Part shown: positions 1 to 11,732 of the stretch, one piece after another
Numbering within the stretch: the first letter of the stretch is position 1
Layout: the number at the start of each line of letters is the position of its first letter
Assembly (NCBI RefSeq): GCF_964355755.1
Contig: NC_092674.1
Location: 28,694,001 to 28,758,000 of the forward strand
Origin: Antedon mediterranea
Taxonomy: Eukaryota > Echinodermata > Crinoidea > Comatulida > Antedonidae
Direction: 5' to 3'
DNA length: 64,000 nt
Program-made: the position numbers and the translations under genes
The notes under the pieces: model-generated
The model's input: only the letters and a program-made list of their open reading frames with translations
Told to the model about the DNA's origin: nothing
Database searches by the model: none

Positions 1-110
1 TTGGACGTACGCGCGCCGCAAGTAATTTGACCAATCACGACTTGATGGGTCGTTTGTGGACGGTTTTGCGTGCCTACGTCATTGTGTTGCGTCTAAAAGT
101 GGAAATTGAT
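1..110. mobile_element. Partial copy of GACGCAACGC-type inverted-repeat element
   Basis: The window opens inside a copy of a short inverted-repeat element also seen at 236, 21437, 22318, 25422, 27907, 30410, 30866, 53961 and 62580. Visible here are the internal motif GACCAATCACGACTTGATGG and, near 90, the inverted end TTGCGTCTAAAAGTGG. The left end lies outside the window. Confidence 0.5.
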
Positions 111-235
111 CACATACCTTACTCGGACGAATTAGCGGTGCAGTTGAATTAGAGCTTTTTACAATCCAATAACTGCCATGCTTTTGGTCAAAGATATTGG
201 GAAACGTAACGTAACAAGCGAAACCGCGTTCCAAA

Positions 236-374
236 ACTTTGTTCCCACTAGACGCAACGCAAGAACGTAAGCCGCAACGCAAGCAAATGACCAATCACAA
301 GCGATGGTTTAGTCCAACCGTCGCTTGTGATTGGTCAATTCGCTTGCGTTTCGTCTAATGGGAACCAAGCTTTA
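236..374. mobile_element. GACGCAACGC-type MITE, complete copy
   Basis: The left end reads TTTGTTCCCACTAGACGCAA and the right end is its near inverse, CGTCTAATGGGAACCAAGC. The interior also folds: ACCAATCACAAGCGATGG pairs with CCGTCGCTTGTGATTGGT. It is non-coding and far too short to encode a transposase, so it must be non-autonomous. The superfamily is not determined; hAT is only a guess. Confidence 0.75.
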
Positions 375-1330
375 TTTCATAATTTACGGTTTTGCTGTAT
401 TACTTTAGTTGTTATTTTTTAGTTAATTTTGTTTATATGTAATATTTATCATGCTTTTAGATACTATTTGAATGCAATGTCCATAGAGTTTTTCAATGTT
501 TTATAAGTTTACAACTGTAGTACAGTGTATTATGTTTTTGTATTTTTTGTAGAAAACTTATGCTTTTTAGAATTTGATTTGTTTTATATTAACAAGACTA
601 ATATTAAAAATTGTTGTGAAAGAATGTCTTTTTTAGTTTAAAAATTATGAATTTAATAAGACTTATTTAACATTTATATTTGTTTTGGTCATAATGGCCG
701 CCCATATTTTTTTTCAAATTCTAATTTTTAATCATCAGTCGATATATGATTATTTTTAACAATTGTATGTTTTGGCTTGCTTCAATTAGATTGAATTGCC
801 TTTTATATTATAGAAAATGCTAAAAAAGATACTTAATTAGCAAATAAATTGAAATCAACCAATATGTCTGAGATTTGTTTTGTAAAACGGTTCATCCCAG
901 GCAACCAACAACAGGACACTGAGCTGACCGCGATGTTTCTTTTCGTACTTAAGTTAGGGACCCCTCATGAAACGTCACAAAATGAACATGAATATTCATT
1001 AGTCATAATATCCATAAGGTGTGACGTAAGAATTGAGCTAACTACAATTCTCTAATGCAAACGCTTTCTGACTAGTCTGGGTTCCAGACGGAGTTTTGTC
1101 TTAATATTAGTAAAAAGATAAATATTTTGGCACATATGGCGTTTCATACGTATACTACTTGATTTTGGATTTTCAGACAAAAATCGCGGTCGAAATAAAA
1201 ACAAATAAATAAAAAAAAAAGATAATACAGACTTGGGGCAAGTCTAGCTTTCTGACGAGCCGTTTGTGTAGTCGAGTGGATAGATTATATGGATTTTACA
1301 TGAGATAGAGATTATTAGGGTTAGGTTTAG
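375..1330. other. AT-rich interval without a recognisable gene
   Basis: I see no exon with convincing splice signals, no known protein motif and no strong repeat. The open frame near 849-1055 uses a non-ATG start and has no recognisable content. Confidence 0.5.
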
Positions 1331-2830
1331 CATGGATTAAAGAATAGAAGGATATGCATCGACGTGAGATCAAGGGTTCCTTGACTCTCGCCGACAGACC
1401 GCGGACCGCCCACAATGTTACAGTTTAATTAACCGCATGGTAACAACGAAACGGTCGCGTGCCTAATATATTGTTTACTGCACATGTGCAACGACATTTA
1501 ACCGTGTTGACTACGCTTCTTTCGCGCGTTCTTTGTTGCACTGTATGTATTCATACATATTTGAACAGTATAATCAGTGGCGTAACGGATATGTGCGCTC
1601 ACTGGCTAAACCGAAGCTTGGGGCCCATGAGCAGTGCCCAGAGGAACAGGAATAAAATTTGTCGAAAATGCTAAAAACGTCCGAGGCCTCGATCTTTGAA
1701 AATTTTGGAGGGCCACTTAGGTTTCCTAAACAAGTGGCTTCAGGCCTCTGCCTCACGCCATTGAAAACAGTTATTAAATTACATTTTATGTTATTGTGAA
1801 GACCTTAGTGTAGGCCTACTTCATCAATATACCAGATAAAAACAATACTATATTGTTATTGGCTTAGAATTGTAGATGCTATAATTGTAATTAGTATAGG
1901 TTTCTGCCGCGATTGATCTACGCTAATGTTTTTAGGCCTATGACATTAAAGTAGCATTTTATGACCTGTAGTAGCCCTACATCTGAGACAATAACTATTT
2001 ATTTGTTGTCTCAGCCTACATGTAAAATTACAAAATCAGCAATACTAGGCCTAGGCTTACTAGTAAACCATATGATTTGCCGACATTGATACTGCCTAGG
2101 TAGGCCTAGGCTAATCTGCGTCGCTAGTGGGAACACGAATCGCAACTATACATAGCCAGCCAATCCCGGATCAGGGATCGCTGTTTTCATTCAATTAGAC
2201 CCGGTGATTGGATGTGATGTGGATGACATAACCACTAGCCAATCACCAGGCACTACAATTTAAATATAATCATATCGATAATTAAGGAGATTTATGAAGA
2301 AACCACTGCTTAGCCATATATTAAAAACACGATTGTTGTATGGGTGAACACCGGCCACGCTAACAACATACATGGTCAAATGCATAATTTAATATTCTAT
2401 AGATTAACGCAATTTTTAATGACAGAAGATGGCAGGCAAATAATGATAATTCAAATATAAAAATTGCATATTTTATTAATATTACCAACTACTTAAAATT
2501 ACCAGTCGTAAGAAAGTGAACTTTTCGTAGTCCGATTGTGATGAAACTAAAACAGAATTATTCAGCAATATATTTTTGTTGTCAATTAATCATCGACGCA
2601 GACATGTCAATAGAACATTCAGACTGCGCATACGATTTCTACATGCTTACGTTTTGGTCTCAAAAAATGTAACAGTTGATTCGAAGCGTTTTACAGAGGG
2701 CCGCGGTTAGAGACACGGAGTTCAATGAGCGTGTTTGTTTGATTGGCAGCAGTGCTTTAGTATAGGCAAGCGCGTTGTAAAATCGTTTGATGTCACCGTC
2801 GATGCATATCCTTCTATTCTTTAATCCATG
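1331..2830. mobile_element. Putative 1.5-kb DNA transposon relic with 33-34 bp terminal inverted repeats
   Basis: CATGGATTAAAGAATAGAAG continuing to GCATCGACG at 1331-1364 is repeated in inverse orientation at 2798-2830 with almost perfect identity. Nothing between them encodes a recognisable transposase, and another element (1575-1763) sits inside. A related piece (GATGCATATCCTTCC) occurs near 24085. It is best read as a non-autonomous or decayed transposon; an inverted duplication is the alternative. Confidence 0.5.
1575..1763 (+). mobile_element. CAGTGGCGTAAC-ended short DNA transposon, intact copy
   Basis: The element begins CAGTGGCGTAACGG and ends with the inverse CACGCCATTG. Its left body (CGCTCACTGGCTAAACC, CAGTGCCCAGAGGA) and right body (CCGAGGCCT, CAGGCCTCTG) match the element at 30801-31160, where a second element has split it. 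CAGTGGCG-type ends are common among hAT-like non-autonomous elements; that assignment is inference. Confidence 0.7.
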
Positions 2831-3826
2831 GGTTTAGATATATTTAGGAAGTAGTTCGGCTATCTTTCACATAAGGGATCACCAACTTATGTACAAGATA
2901 GGAAGTCGTAACAGTCCTTTGATCTGGCTGCGACATATACCACCAGTACTGAGTAACTGTAGACCTACTATGTACATTCTCCACGACGCGTGGACGTGGT
3001 GTCAGTTAAGTAGCGTGGAAGCTGTAACTGTACATAAACGATAGGCTTTTCTATTGAGCTATTAGAACGCGCCAACGTAAATTTTATTGACTAGATGGTA
3101 CGCTCGCTTCGCTCGCGTACCATCTAGGTCGTGCCCACAGATGGTTCTCGAATACATAATAATTTCAGCGTTAAAAAACTGACGATTTCAAATGTACGTA
3201 CAATAATACATGTCGTTTACACAGGAACGAATATATAGACACTGATTTATGTACTCAACAAAAATTAGCACCCTGGGAATTACTTCCGAAAGAGAAACTT
3301 GTCAAAAAATGAGACCAATTGTTTAAGTCAAATTTAAACAAACTTAATTTGTGTTTTGAAATAATAATGTAACATTAGGGTTGAGGGATGGGGAAGAGTA
3401 TGGGTGCAAAGAGGAACAATTTTTAAATATATTCTTTATCCATTTAGTAACAAAATATTAATTGTTTTCATGTTTTAAAAATAATATACCACTAAACACA
3501 GTAAAACATTGCGATGTAATACTTTGTTGAAACTATCAGTATCACTGTCCTAGTAGATTGAAATAGCAGTACATGTAACGATACATCACTACGACGTGTA
3601 TGTTTATATAATGTAAAACAATTTGTGAAAACCACCTCTATTCGGGGAAAATCATAAAGTCGATTTAATCGTCAATAAATATTAAATTATCTAACTCAAC
3701 TGAATTAGTAGGCCTAATTGTTTTCAATTGTTTCTTAGAGCCAAGTCATACTTAAGTTGGATCCTACCCTACCCACCAAAGTTGTTTTGCGTTTATGATG
3801 CACCGTAGGCATATCAAGCTCTACAA
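2831..3826. other. Gene-free interval
   Basis: No coding exon is supported here. The only notable structure is the short palindrome at 3091-3127. Confidence 0.5.
3091..3127. repeat. Perfect 37-bp hairpin palindrome
   Basis: CTAGATGGTACGC pairs exactly with GCGTACCATCTAG around the loop TCGCTTCGCTC. The CGCTCGCTTCGCTCGCG core is a motif often found at ends of small animal DNA transposons, so this may be a minimal relic. Confidence 0.7.
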
Positions 3827-4136
3827 TACGGGGCGCCGTTTGGGACATTGCTAATTTTGTCGAAATATTACAATTTTGTATTGACAAAATTCATTTTGTG
3901 TTGACAAAATGTATTCTGTGTGGACAAAATTCATTTTGTCTCGACAAAATTAATTCTGTGTAAAAAAAAGTCATTCTGTGTAGACAAAATTAATTCTGTG
4001 TTGACAAAATTAATTTTGTGTAGACAAAATTCATTCTGTAACGACAAAAATCATTTTGTGGCGACAAAATTCATTCTGTAATGAAAATTCTGTGTAGACA
4101 AAATTCATTTTGTCGCGACAAAATGAATTTTGTTAG

Positions 4137-4199
4137 CCTAGCCTACTCAAGCGTGGGACAAAACGTTTTTTAAAACATTTTGTCCCACGCTTGAGTAGG
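4137..4199. repeat. 63-bp hairpin inside the foldback element
   Basis: AGCCTACTCAAGCGTGGGAC at the left pairs with GTCCCACGCTTGAGTAGGCT at the right around a T/A-rich loop. The stem is about 26 bp and close to perfect, lying just inside the left subrepeat arm. Confidence 0.8.
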
Positions 4200-4608
4200 C
4201 TCGGTTTTAACATTTAAATTAGAAGGCGGAGTTTAAACGTAAAAAGGGCAAGACAGGGTGAAGCTATAAATGATGACAGCGCGCGAATCTTTGACATTTG
4301 TTATTGGTTCAGTTATTATGGCTGAGCATGCCTCCGTCTCTATTGCTATCATATTAATCTATTTTATAATATCAGGGACCCCTGAAAATATCAGATATGA
4401 TCAGTATTCATACTTTGACAATTTAATATCTACGTCGTCAGTAATAATTATTATTATAATGTATTCTATATTAAAAAATCGGAAAATGGTTTTTATAGAG
4501 CCCTGCTTATTATACTTAAGTAAAATTGTAGTAATGGGGCTATTTAAAATGTTGTCGTTTAAAATATTATTTATTATTCTTATAAAATGTATATACTTTA
4601 TTTTAAAA

Positions 4609-4958
4609 TTAAAGATGTATTGTCTCCCAAAATCATGAAAAATAAAGATTTTTAAAATCGGACTTTGAATAGGCCATTATGCAGTTTTAATGAAGTTGTT
4701 CACTTCCATAAGAAAAAAGAACGGGGAAAAATTATTTCACCTATAAAAAGACAAAATAAACAGTTAAATTACCCAAAAACTCATTGGCTTCCAGACAATT
4801 TGACCATTTTTTGCTTTAAATTACATTTTTTTCAGGTAAATAATTTTTTTTCAGACCTAATTTTTTGTGAAAGTGAATAACTATTATGTGACATTAAAAT
4901 AACATATTCAACAAAAAGATTAAAAAAAACATTTTTTCAGGGGACAATATATCTTTAA
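4609..4958. mobile_element. TTAAAGATGTATTGTC MITE, copy 1
   Basis: It starts TTAAAGATGTATTGTCTCCC and ends with the inverse GGGGACAATATATCTTTAA. The same ~330-350 bp element with matching interior (AAAATCATGAAAAATAAAGA) is at 50011-50342, and a diverged copy is at 36790-37113. TTAA at both ends would fit a TTAA-duplicating (piggyBac-like) mechanism, which is inference. This copy is nested in the 3827-6481 foldback element. The open frame crossing it is not a gene. Confidence 0.8.
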
Positions 4959-6481
4959 GATAATAATAGTCATTGCAGAAATAATGATGCTGAAAGCTGT
5001 CCATTATTTGAAAAAAAAAAACATAGAACTGACTACAAAAGATTGCTCACGTTAGTTTTATATAACAGTCATCCACCCTGCGAAACCTAATAACCTTTAA
5101 CCTACAGTAGTAAGTAGGCCAGGTAGCCTACGTTGGCTAGGTTACAGGACTGATTGCCCATAAAACATTCGATGTACAAATATCAACACCCCAGACAGTG
5201 TAATAATGACCTTTCCAGACCGAAAACCATTCTGCCCGAAATTACGATACTCTCTCGATACAACTCCATATTTTATTAGTGGAAATGCATTTTTATTTAA
5301 CATCAATCTTATCAAGCCAGCCAAAGACTGAATACGTACATTAAAAGTACAAAGAACAATGTAAACCTATAAACAATTATTTGCAATTAGCAATGTATAA
5401 TAAATAAAATCAACCATGGAGAAGGTGGAAAGATTATATACACTGCCATGGGAATGGATACTTGAGAGGCGCCATATGTCAGTTGTGTGAACACCCATAT
5501 AACTATCTGGTCAAAGTGAATTATATCTTTCGAGGGTGTAAATATATAATAATATGCAACCGAGAGTAAAATTAAATTTAACTTTTTAACGACAATTTGC
5601 AATTTTCATAATCTATGGCGTACCAAACTGTCATTTATTTAGGCAACTAAAATATCTTAGTTTTTAATAGATGTAGTTAGTTTACATAGATCTTAGGTTC
5701 CAATAGAGATATATCCCTGTTTATAACCAAGATATCTTTTCAATAAAGATATCTCTATTATTCCAATTAGAGACAATTAATATATGTCTTAAGAGATATT
5801 TCATAGTTTTGTTCCCTTGAGTTAGGCCTATTAGCAATTTAGTATTCCTATCAAATAAACTTGGTAGGCCTATAGACGACGCAATTCCCATGAGAATAAA
5901 TAGGCCTATACTAACTATTATATTAAAATAAATGTATTAACTAAAATCATTTCATTACTACTCAACTTATCAGATGTTATCGTAAATAATGTTGTCATTT
6001 TCTTAATCAATATTATCGGTATCGATATAAATCTTCAACCCTCTTTAATATTTATTACCAAAATTGGTAGGCATATAGGGCTACGCGTTATGCATCAGTA
6101 TAAACTGTACTTATACTCGACGCAAAGTATTCAAGTTCCATATTAGACTGAAATAAATTTTGTCTACACAGAATGAATTTTGTCTACACAGAATGAATTT
6201 TGTCTACACAGAATAATTTTTGTCTACACAGAATACATTTTGTCGCCACAAAATGAATTTTGTCCACACAGAATTAATTTTGTCTACTCAGAATTAATTT
6301 TGTCCACACAGAATTAATTTTGTCGAGACAAAATGAAGTTTGTCAAGACAAAATTGATTTTGTCCACACAGAATAAATTTTGTGTTGAACAAAATGAATT
6401 TTGTATTGACAAAATTAATTATGTGTAGACAAAATTGTAATATTTCGACAAAATTAGCAATGTCCCATACGGCGCCCCGTA

Positions 6482-8708
6482 CTACTATGTCTTTACAACG
6501 CTACTCATGCCAGTGAGAGGGAAGGGTGATGATATGGGTGGTTTAACTGCAATAATAAAGATTTGTACATACTATACGGCGACTGAAACCATTATCCGTC
6601 TAAAAAAATTTATATACAACCTCCGCAGCACAGATTGAAAAAAAAATGGATCGAATTTCTGTTATGAGTATAGAGTATTTTCCTTTACGACGCCTGAGGG
6701 AATAGACACTTGTGGAACGACACAGAGATTGGAATGTTCCATTCATCGCAAATCAATACATTTGTATAAACGTATATTAAATCTATCAAAATAGTATTTT
6801 TTTAAGAAAATCGGCCTGTCTTCAACATTATGATACTGTACTCGAGCTGTTCAACGGGTTTTCAGCTATTAAAAACAATTATCGTAGGAGGAGATAGGAA
6901 AATGCGAAGCCTCCTCGCATTTTTGTGGCGGGTATTTTTCAAGATGGAAATCCATTAGACAGTGTATACCACGATCGGAAAACACCCCTATTTGGGGCAA
7001 ATCGTTGAACCTAAATTTGTTTTAATCGTCAATAACTAATTATCTAACATAATTTAATTAGTAAACAGGGTTACATCAGGTGGTTAAAATCAGTACCGAA
7101 AGTACGAACCAACTTTATATACCATCGAGTAAAAATTCTAAAAGTAAGGTGCGATTTACCGAATTTTGCCCTTACGTAAATTTATATATAGATGAACGTT
7201 GTGATAGCTCCTCCTTCGACCCAAAGTATGGCCGTTTTTCCCCTGGTACTGATTCTGTAACTTTAGTTTACTTTGTTTTGCGCGTGCATCCTTCTACACA
7301 GTATTACAAAATACCACAGTAGTAGCAGACATAGGCTTACATGCTTGTTTACTTATTAATGAAAACTGTATTTCTAAAATTGTAATTTTTTAGTACACGT
7401 AGATTTGTTTCGTTTTTACCACACATTTACTAAAATGTGATATTAGTTTTTGTTTTATGAAGGAGGATGGAAGGGAGATAGCATAGCATAGCATAGCGTA
7501 TTATATTTTTTCTGCTTCGCTTGGTACTCTAGAACTTTTATTCAAAATATAGGTCTCTGTCAATTGTTAAGCAGATATTTTTCATTATGGCATTGTACTA
7601 TTCACAATACAATAAAAAGAGTATTGAAGGTTGAGGAATAATGGTCCAATTGTTGTCAATGTAGGAGGCATTTACAGTGTCATAGATCACTTCTTTGTTT
7701 ATTGATAATACTTATTAATAATGTACGTGTTATGGTATTTATGTATTGATTGAATTTGTTCATGCGTATATGACCGTCATTATTATGACTGGGTTTCCTA
7801 GGCCCAACGGAATACTACGAAATACAAGCCATTTAAAAGACAAACCATACTAGAGGAGCACCAAAAGCAGGAAATATGCATTTTTAGCTTACGATTCCAA
7901 AGTTTTGGTATTTGGTAAGTCATTGGCCTAAATTGTATATATAGCACGTATGGATGTTATGTATTCAAAATTTAGAGGAAACAAAATCTTTTTTAGGGAA
8001 GGAGATAGCCTATGTATAACTTGATCCGCACTAGTCGAGTAAAACGTTTTGGGCGTCTCGTCACCATTTTGATGCTGAAGAGTAAGAGTTATCGAAAGTA
8101 TTATTTTAGTAGTATTTACTTTTCTGCTTGTTTTTGTATTTTTATGAATGGTTTTTTGATATTTCTTGTGTGGATATTTTCTGATATATTTATTGATTGA
8201 AATGCTATATTTTATCCTTATGTGCTACTTGGTAAGAGGATTCACAGACTCTTGTCAGGGATGTAGTCACCTTTTGTGTTTCCTGCCACTTACTTTGTAG
8301 TTGTTTGTTGTTGTTGTTAATTGGCAAATAAGAATAAGTATTGCAATTAGAGGGTGGTGCGATGCCAACTGAATGTTAACCATGTAGTTTTCAATCAATG
8401 TAAACAGTTAGTTCTGGAACTTCTGGCCGGCTAGAGATAGCAAAGTACTTGGCGATTCATGCACACGATTCATTTGTGGTCATCATCGATAATTAAACGA
8501 TAAGAGGCTAGAATAGACTAATAAAGCCCACATGTTGCTATTATTACATAATGTCGATTATGTCTACCACCATCATAGATGGTGCAAAAAATGACACTTT
8601 GCATTATCAATTGAAAACCTCTTTGGAAGACGACCTATTCGTGGAGTGTAGGCATACATTATGTTAAGCCATTAAAATCTATTATAGGCTTTTTAAAATT
8701 ATTTACAG
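6482..8708. other. AT-rich upstream region of the TRIM-like gene, no gene seen
   Basis: No exon or repeat family is recognisable. The segment presumably holds the promoter and a 5' non-coding exon of the TRIM-like gene, because a good acceptor (TTATTTACAG) sits at 8699-8708. I cannot place the donor or the transcription start. Confidence 0.4.
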
Positions 8709-8729
8709 AAAGCCAGATTCAGATACATA

Positions 8730-11126
8730 ATGAGTGAGGAGGGGAAATCAAATAAAGATGAGGAGATAGAACGGCTTAGACGTGAGAACGATGCATTGAA
8801 GACGCAGCTAGCTTGCTATCACGTGTGTCCAGACTGCCAGAACCCGTATGATAATGGCGACAGATTGCCAATACGACTTTCCTGCATCCACACATCCTGT
8901 AAAAGTTGTGTGAAATCTAAATCTGCTGACAAGTCAGTTGCTCTGCCCTCCTGTACGTTATGTGCAGAACACTATGACTACACTAAACTAAACCTCACTG
9001 CTATTTTGCCTTTATTGAACGACGGAAGTGCATCGGTTATGGCAACCAGTAGCCCGCTACATTTTCCTACGAAAAAGCCTGTACAAATCTCAGATAACGC
9101 CGATGATTTTGGCGGGCTTGCTGACGAGGCACACCACCCGAGCTGCGTTGAACATCCGTTACTGTCTGCTTCCAAAGTCTGCATGCATGACGAGTGTTAC
9201 AAGTGTTTATGTAAGGATTGTGCTGATAGTCACACAAGTTGTGGTGGTGGTGATCGCCTCGTGGACGTCACCGAACAAAGACTTGAAGAATGTAACAACA
9301 AGAAGTTAGATTTGATAAAGGAGCTCGACAAAAGTGTTGAGAAAATGAAGTCCATACAAAGGGATTTCAGAAAGGCTTTTGATTATCTAACGACTACAGA
9401 AGCAATGGTGTTTAAAAACATCGAAGATTTTTACACAACTTGTCGAAGTCTTTTAGAACAAAGAGAAAAGCAAATGAAAGATGGCCATAGAAATGATGCC
9501 GTTTGTACGAGAATGAATCTAAGCAAAGGCGTTAAAGATTTGGCAACATTTGTTGAGGAAATAGAGAAAAAGAAAAAAGAATTAAGCCTACCTATAACGG
9601 ATTTGCCGACCTCAGCAAATATTCAAGAAATTGCAAATATTAAAAAGTTGGTTAATAGTTCAAATGACATCTATGGATGTATGTGTACATCGGCTATTCC
9701 AACATGGCGACGACGAAAACGGTACAGCATACTGTTGGAAGGTGAAGGTTTCAGTGATATAACTGACTTGCGGACGTCAGTTTTATCAGCAAAAGATGCA
9801 CAGGAACATTGTTCTAAGTTTTTCATTCCAACCGCCACACTCTACAAACAGGATTTCATGGATACGATAAGTATTCTTGGGCAGCACTGCGCAAGTAACG
9901 TCAACCCGCGTATTTCAACTTTATGTAATAAATATTTAAATCTGGTGAACAACAGTTGTGTAGTAGAGGTACAAATGTATGATTATAAGGGTAACAAGAA
10001 AGTGACCGGCGGAGACATGGTGGAAGGGAGGTTGGAGAGACCCACGAGAAATGAACGAATCGTTGATGATGTAAAAGACAACAAGAATGGCACCTATACT
10101 ATTACTTTTGTACCAAGCATGTGCGGATCCTACTGCCTGTATGTTGAACTATTTGGCCAGAATCTCAAGTCGCTGCAAATCAACGTTGTCGATAATGTGT
10201 TGACCAATAAACTTGTGCCAGACTTTCCAAAACTTAAAAATGTAGTTGATATTGCCGCTGGAGTTGATGGGCGTTGTATGTATATCTTGGATAAGCAGTC
10301 GAAGATGTGGAAAGTCTATCACATGGATTTGAATGGGTTTGTGCGTGGTTCCTTTCTGTTGAATACTGTCATTGGTGAGGTGCAGGAAGATGAGCAAATT
10401 ATGCTGGCACGACAGTCCTTCAAACAAGAACAAGACAAACTCATCGTCCTTTGCGCAAAACAAAAGAAAGTGTACACCTTGTCAGAGGATGGTAAAGTCG
10501 CAAAGACTCTTAATGCCGAGATGTTGACGTCACCACATACCATATCTACCGATTGTCTGCGCCTTTACGTAGGTGACTACAAGCAGCAGAGTATTTTTAT
10601 TTTCGGAAGTAGTGACGTTCCCGAGAGGATTCAACTTCAGTCAGAACACCGCGTCGTTTATTCTGGAGATCACGTGATACATTTCAACTTTGATAGGCCC
10701 TTCCCGATGGCGGTATCTCAGGAAAAAGATGGCGATATTTTCGTTATTGACCCAGGCACAAATACTCTTCATCAATTGAACAAACGTGGAATGAACATGC
10801 GTTTCATATCGCTGAATATCAACGACGTGGAAGTTTGGCCAAAACGTGACATACGTTCTATGGGGCTTGATAACATCCACAATTTCATGATATGGCGTGA
10901 TGGTTTAGTCGTACTTCGTACCAGTAAAGGGATATGCACTTTACGCTTGTTTAACGTGAAAATAGAAACTTTCTTTGAATGTGACAGTAGTCCTACTGAA
11001 CACTTTTGTATGGGAGTTACCTCTAATGACTATGTCGTTACGAATGTAGACATGAATGTTTTGCGCATACAGCAGCTGGCATTCCTTGACTATTTATCCG
11101 AAAATTCATTTGCTCCCAATATCTAG
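8730..11126 (+). CDS. TRIM-like RING/B-box/coiled-coil/filamin protein, single coding exon
   Basis: A 798-aa uninterrupted frame. Residues 33-78 form a RING finger with the full C3HC4 ligand set (C33, C36, C52, H54, C57, C60, C75, C78), which implies E3 ubiquitin ligase activity. A Cys/His-rich B-box-type segment covers about 139-171 (CVEH...CKDCADSH), and charged heptad-like sequence about 180-285 should form the dimerising coiled coil. Residues 408-487 look like a filamin-type immunoglobulin repeat (KDNKNGTYTITFVP...GSY). The last ~300 residues are rich in beta-strand-like segments (VADI/IFVIDPGTNTL style), as in NHL/propeller TRIM proteins, but I see no clean NHL repeat signature. A short coiled segment precedes the RING. 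ATG 8730 follows an acceptor at 8708, so the coding part is intronless with a spliced 5' UTR. Large TRIM expansions with single coding exons are known in echinoderms and other invertebrates. Closest named types would be TRIM2/3, TRIM45, TRIM56 or TRIM71; I cannot choose. Confidence 0.87.
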   Translation: MSEEGKSNKDEEIERLRRENDALKTQLACYHVCPDCQNPYDNGDRLPIRLSCIHTSCKSCVKSKSADKSVALPSCTLCAEHYDYTKLNLTAILPLLNDGSASVMATSSPLHFPTKKPVQISDNADDFGGLADEAHHPSCVEHPLLSASKVCMHDECYKCLCKDCADSHTSCGGGDRLVDVTEQRLEECNNKKLDLIKELDKSVEKMKSIQRDFRKAFDYLTTTEAMVFKNIEDFYTTCRSLLEQREKQMKDGHRNDAVCTRMNLSKGVKDLATFVEEIEKKKKELSLPITDLPTSANIQEIANIKKLVNSSNDIYGCMCTSAIPTWRRRKRYSILLEGEGFSDITDLRTSVLSAKDAQEHCSKFFIPTATLYKQDFMDTISILGQHCASNVNPRISTLCNKYLNLVNNSCVVEVQMYDYKGNKKVTGGDMVEGRLERPTRNERIVDDVKDNKNGTYTITFVPSMCGSYCLYVELFGQNLKSLQINVVDNVLTNKLVPDFPKLKNVVDIAAGVDGRCMYILDKQSKMWKVYHMDLNGFVRGSFLLNTVIGEVQEDEQIMLARQSFKQEQDKLIVLCAKQKKVYTLSEDGKVAKTLNAEMLTSPHTISTDCLRLYVGDYKQQSIFIFGSSDVPERIQLQSEHRVVYSGDHVIHFNFDRPFPMAVSQEKDGDIFVIDPGTNTLHQLNKRGMNMRFISLNINDVEVWPKRDIRSMGLDNIHNFMIWRDGLVVLRTSKGICTLRLFNVKIETFFECDSSPTEHFCMGVTSNDYVVTNVDMNVLRIQQLAFLDYLSENSFAPNI

Positions 11127-11563
11127 AAATGTACATACGTTGTGCGCAGCTATACTTATAGCATGCATAATGCGCTGCTTTGCGTTTTATAAACAAAACC
11201 AAACTAAGGATGTCCCTGTTGTTGACATTTTGTTAAGCCAAACGTTTATGAATTTGAATATTTAGGTATTTTACTGTAAGTAGTGTTAATTGTTAAAACG
11301 AAAGGGGACTAAAAACTCGTAGTGATAATTCTGAAATGAATGATATGTGTAGACTCATTTGGGTTGATATAGATTTATATTATAGTTTATCAATGATAAC
11401 ATAATTTGTTTATATTAATAATGTGTAAAAGAGAATAGGCCTACAAGCAAACATGAGCATTGTATAGTTTGAATAGAGAATGTGATCTTAACATGACGTC
11501 ACCAGTATGCCTACTAAGTTATCTAATATACATTAAAGCAGCATGACGAGAGAAAATTTCTAA
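11127..11563. other. TRIM-like gene 3' region
   Basis: AT-rich non-coding sequence after the stop at 11126, presumably the 3' UTR. I see no clear AATAAA before the next promoter-like segment. Confidence 0.4.
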
Positions 11564-11573
11564 TGCGCATGCG
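11564..11573. promoter_or_regulatory. NRF1-like palindrome TGCGCATGCG upstream of an orphan first exon
   Basis: TGCGCATGCG is the core of the NRF1 site found in many animal housekeeping promoters. It lies about 160 bp before an ATG with a consensus splice donor. The following stretch (11580-11660) is locally GC-richer than its surroundings, which fits a promoter. Confidence 0.45.
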
Positions 11574-11732
11574 TAATTATTCAAAAAACTTTTTTAACGT
11601 TGGAGAGAGGCCAGTGAGTGTGGTTCATCGGAGGCGGCGCACATGAGGAGAATAAAAAGAACGACGTCTACGTCGTGTATGTAACAGTAAAATAATCTCA
11701 AGAACATGCATATTTAAAACCCAGATTACACA

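Larger units (their letters stand above)
3827..6481. mobile_element. 2.65-kb foldback transposon with subrepeat-built arms
   Basis: The termini are inverted copies: TACGGGGCGCCGTTTGGGAC at 3827 and its near inverse ending GGCGCCCCGTA at 6481. Both continue inwards through GCTAATTTTGTCG into arms made of degenerate ~20-bp units, at 3860-4130 (TGTAGACAAAATTCATTTTG type) and 6150-6440 (TGTCTACACAGAATGAATTT type). The outermost TA on each side could be the target duplication. The ~2-kb interior has no transposase and contains a hairpin (4137-4199) and another MITE (4609-4958). This is the architecture of foldback elements; the superfamily is unknown. Confidence 0.8.

Noticed and set aside
4270-4638. 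122-codon open frame with hydrophobic stretches
   Set aside because: It lies inside the foldback element, overlaps the end of a MITE and consists of AT-rich random-like Ile/Tyr/Leu sequence.
6150-6440. CRISPR-like array of ~20-bp repeats
   Set aside because: Units are contiguous with no unique spacers, the DNA is eukaryotic, and an inverted copy at 3860-4130 shows they are transposon arms.
10149-10880. Minus-strand open frames opposite the TRIM-like gene
   Set aside because: Shadows of the real plus-strand coding sequence.
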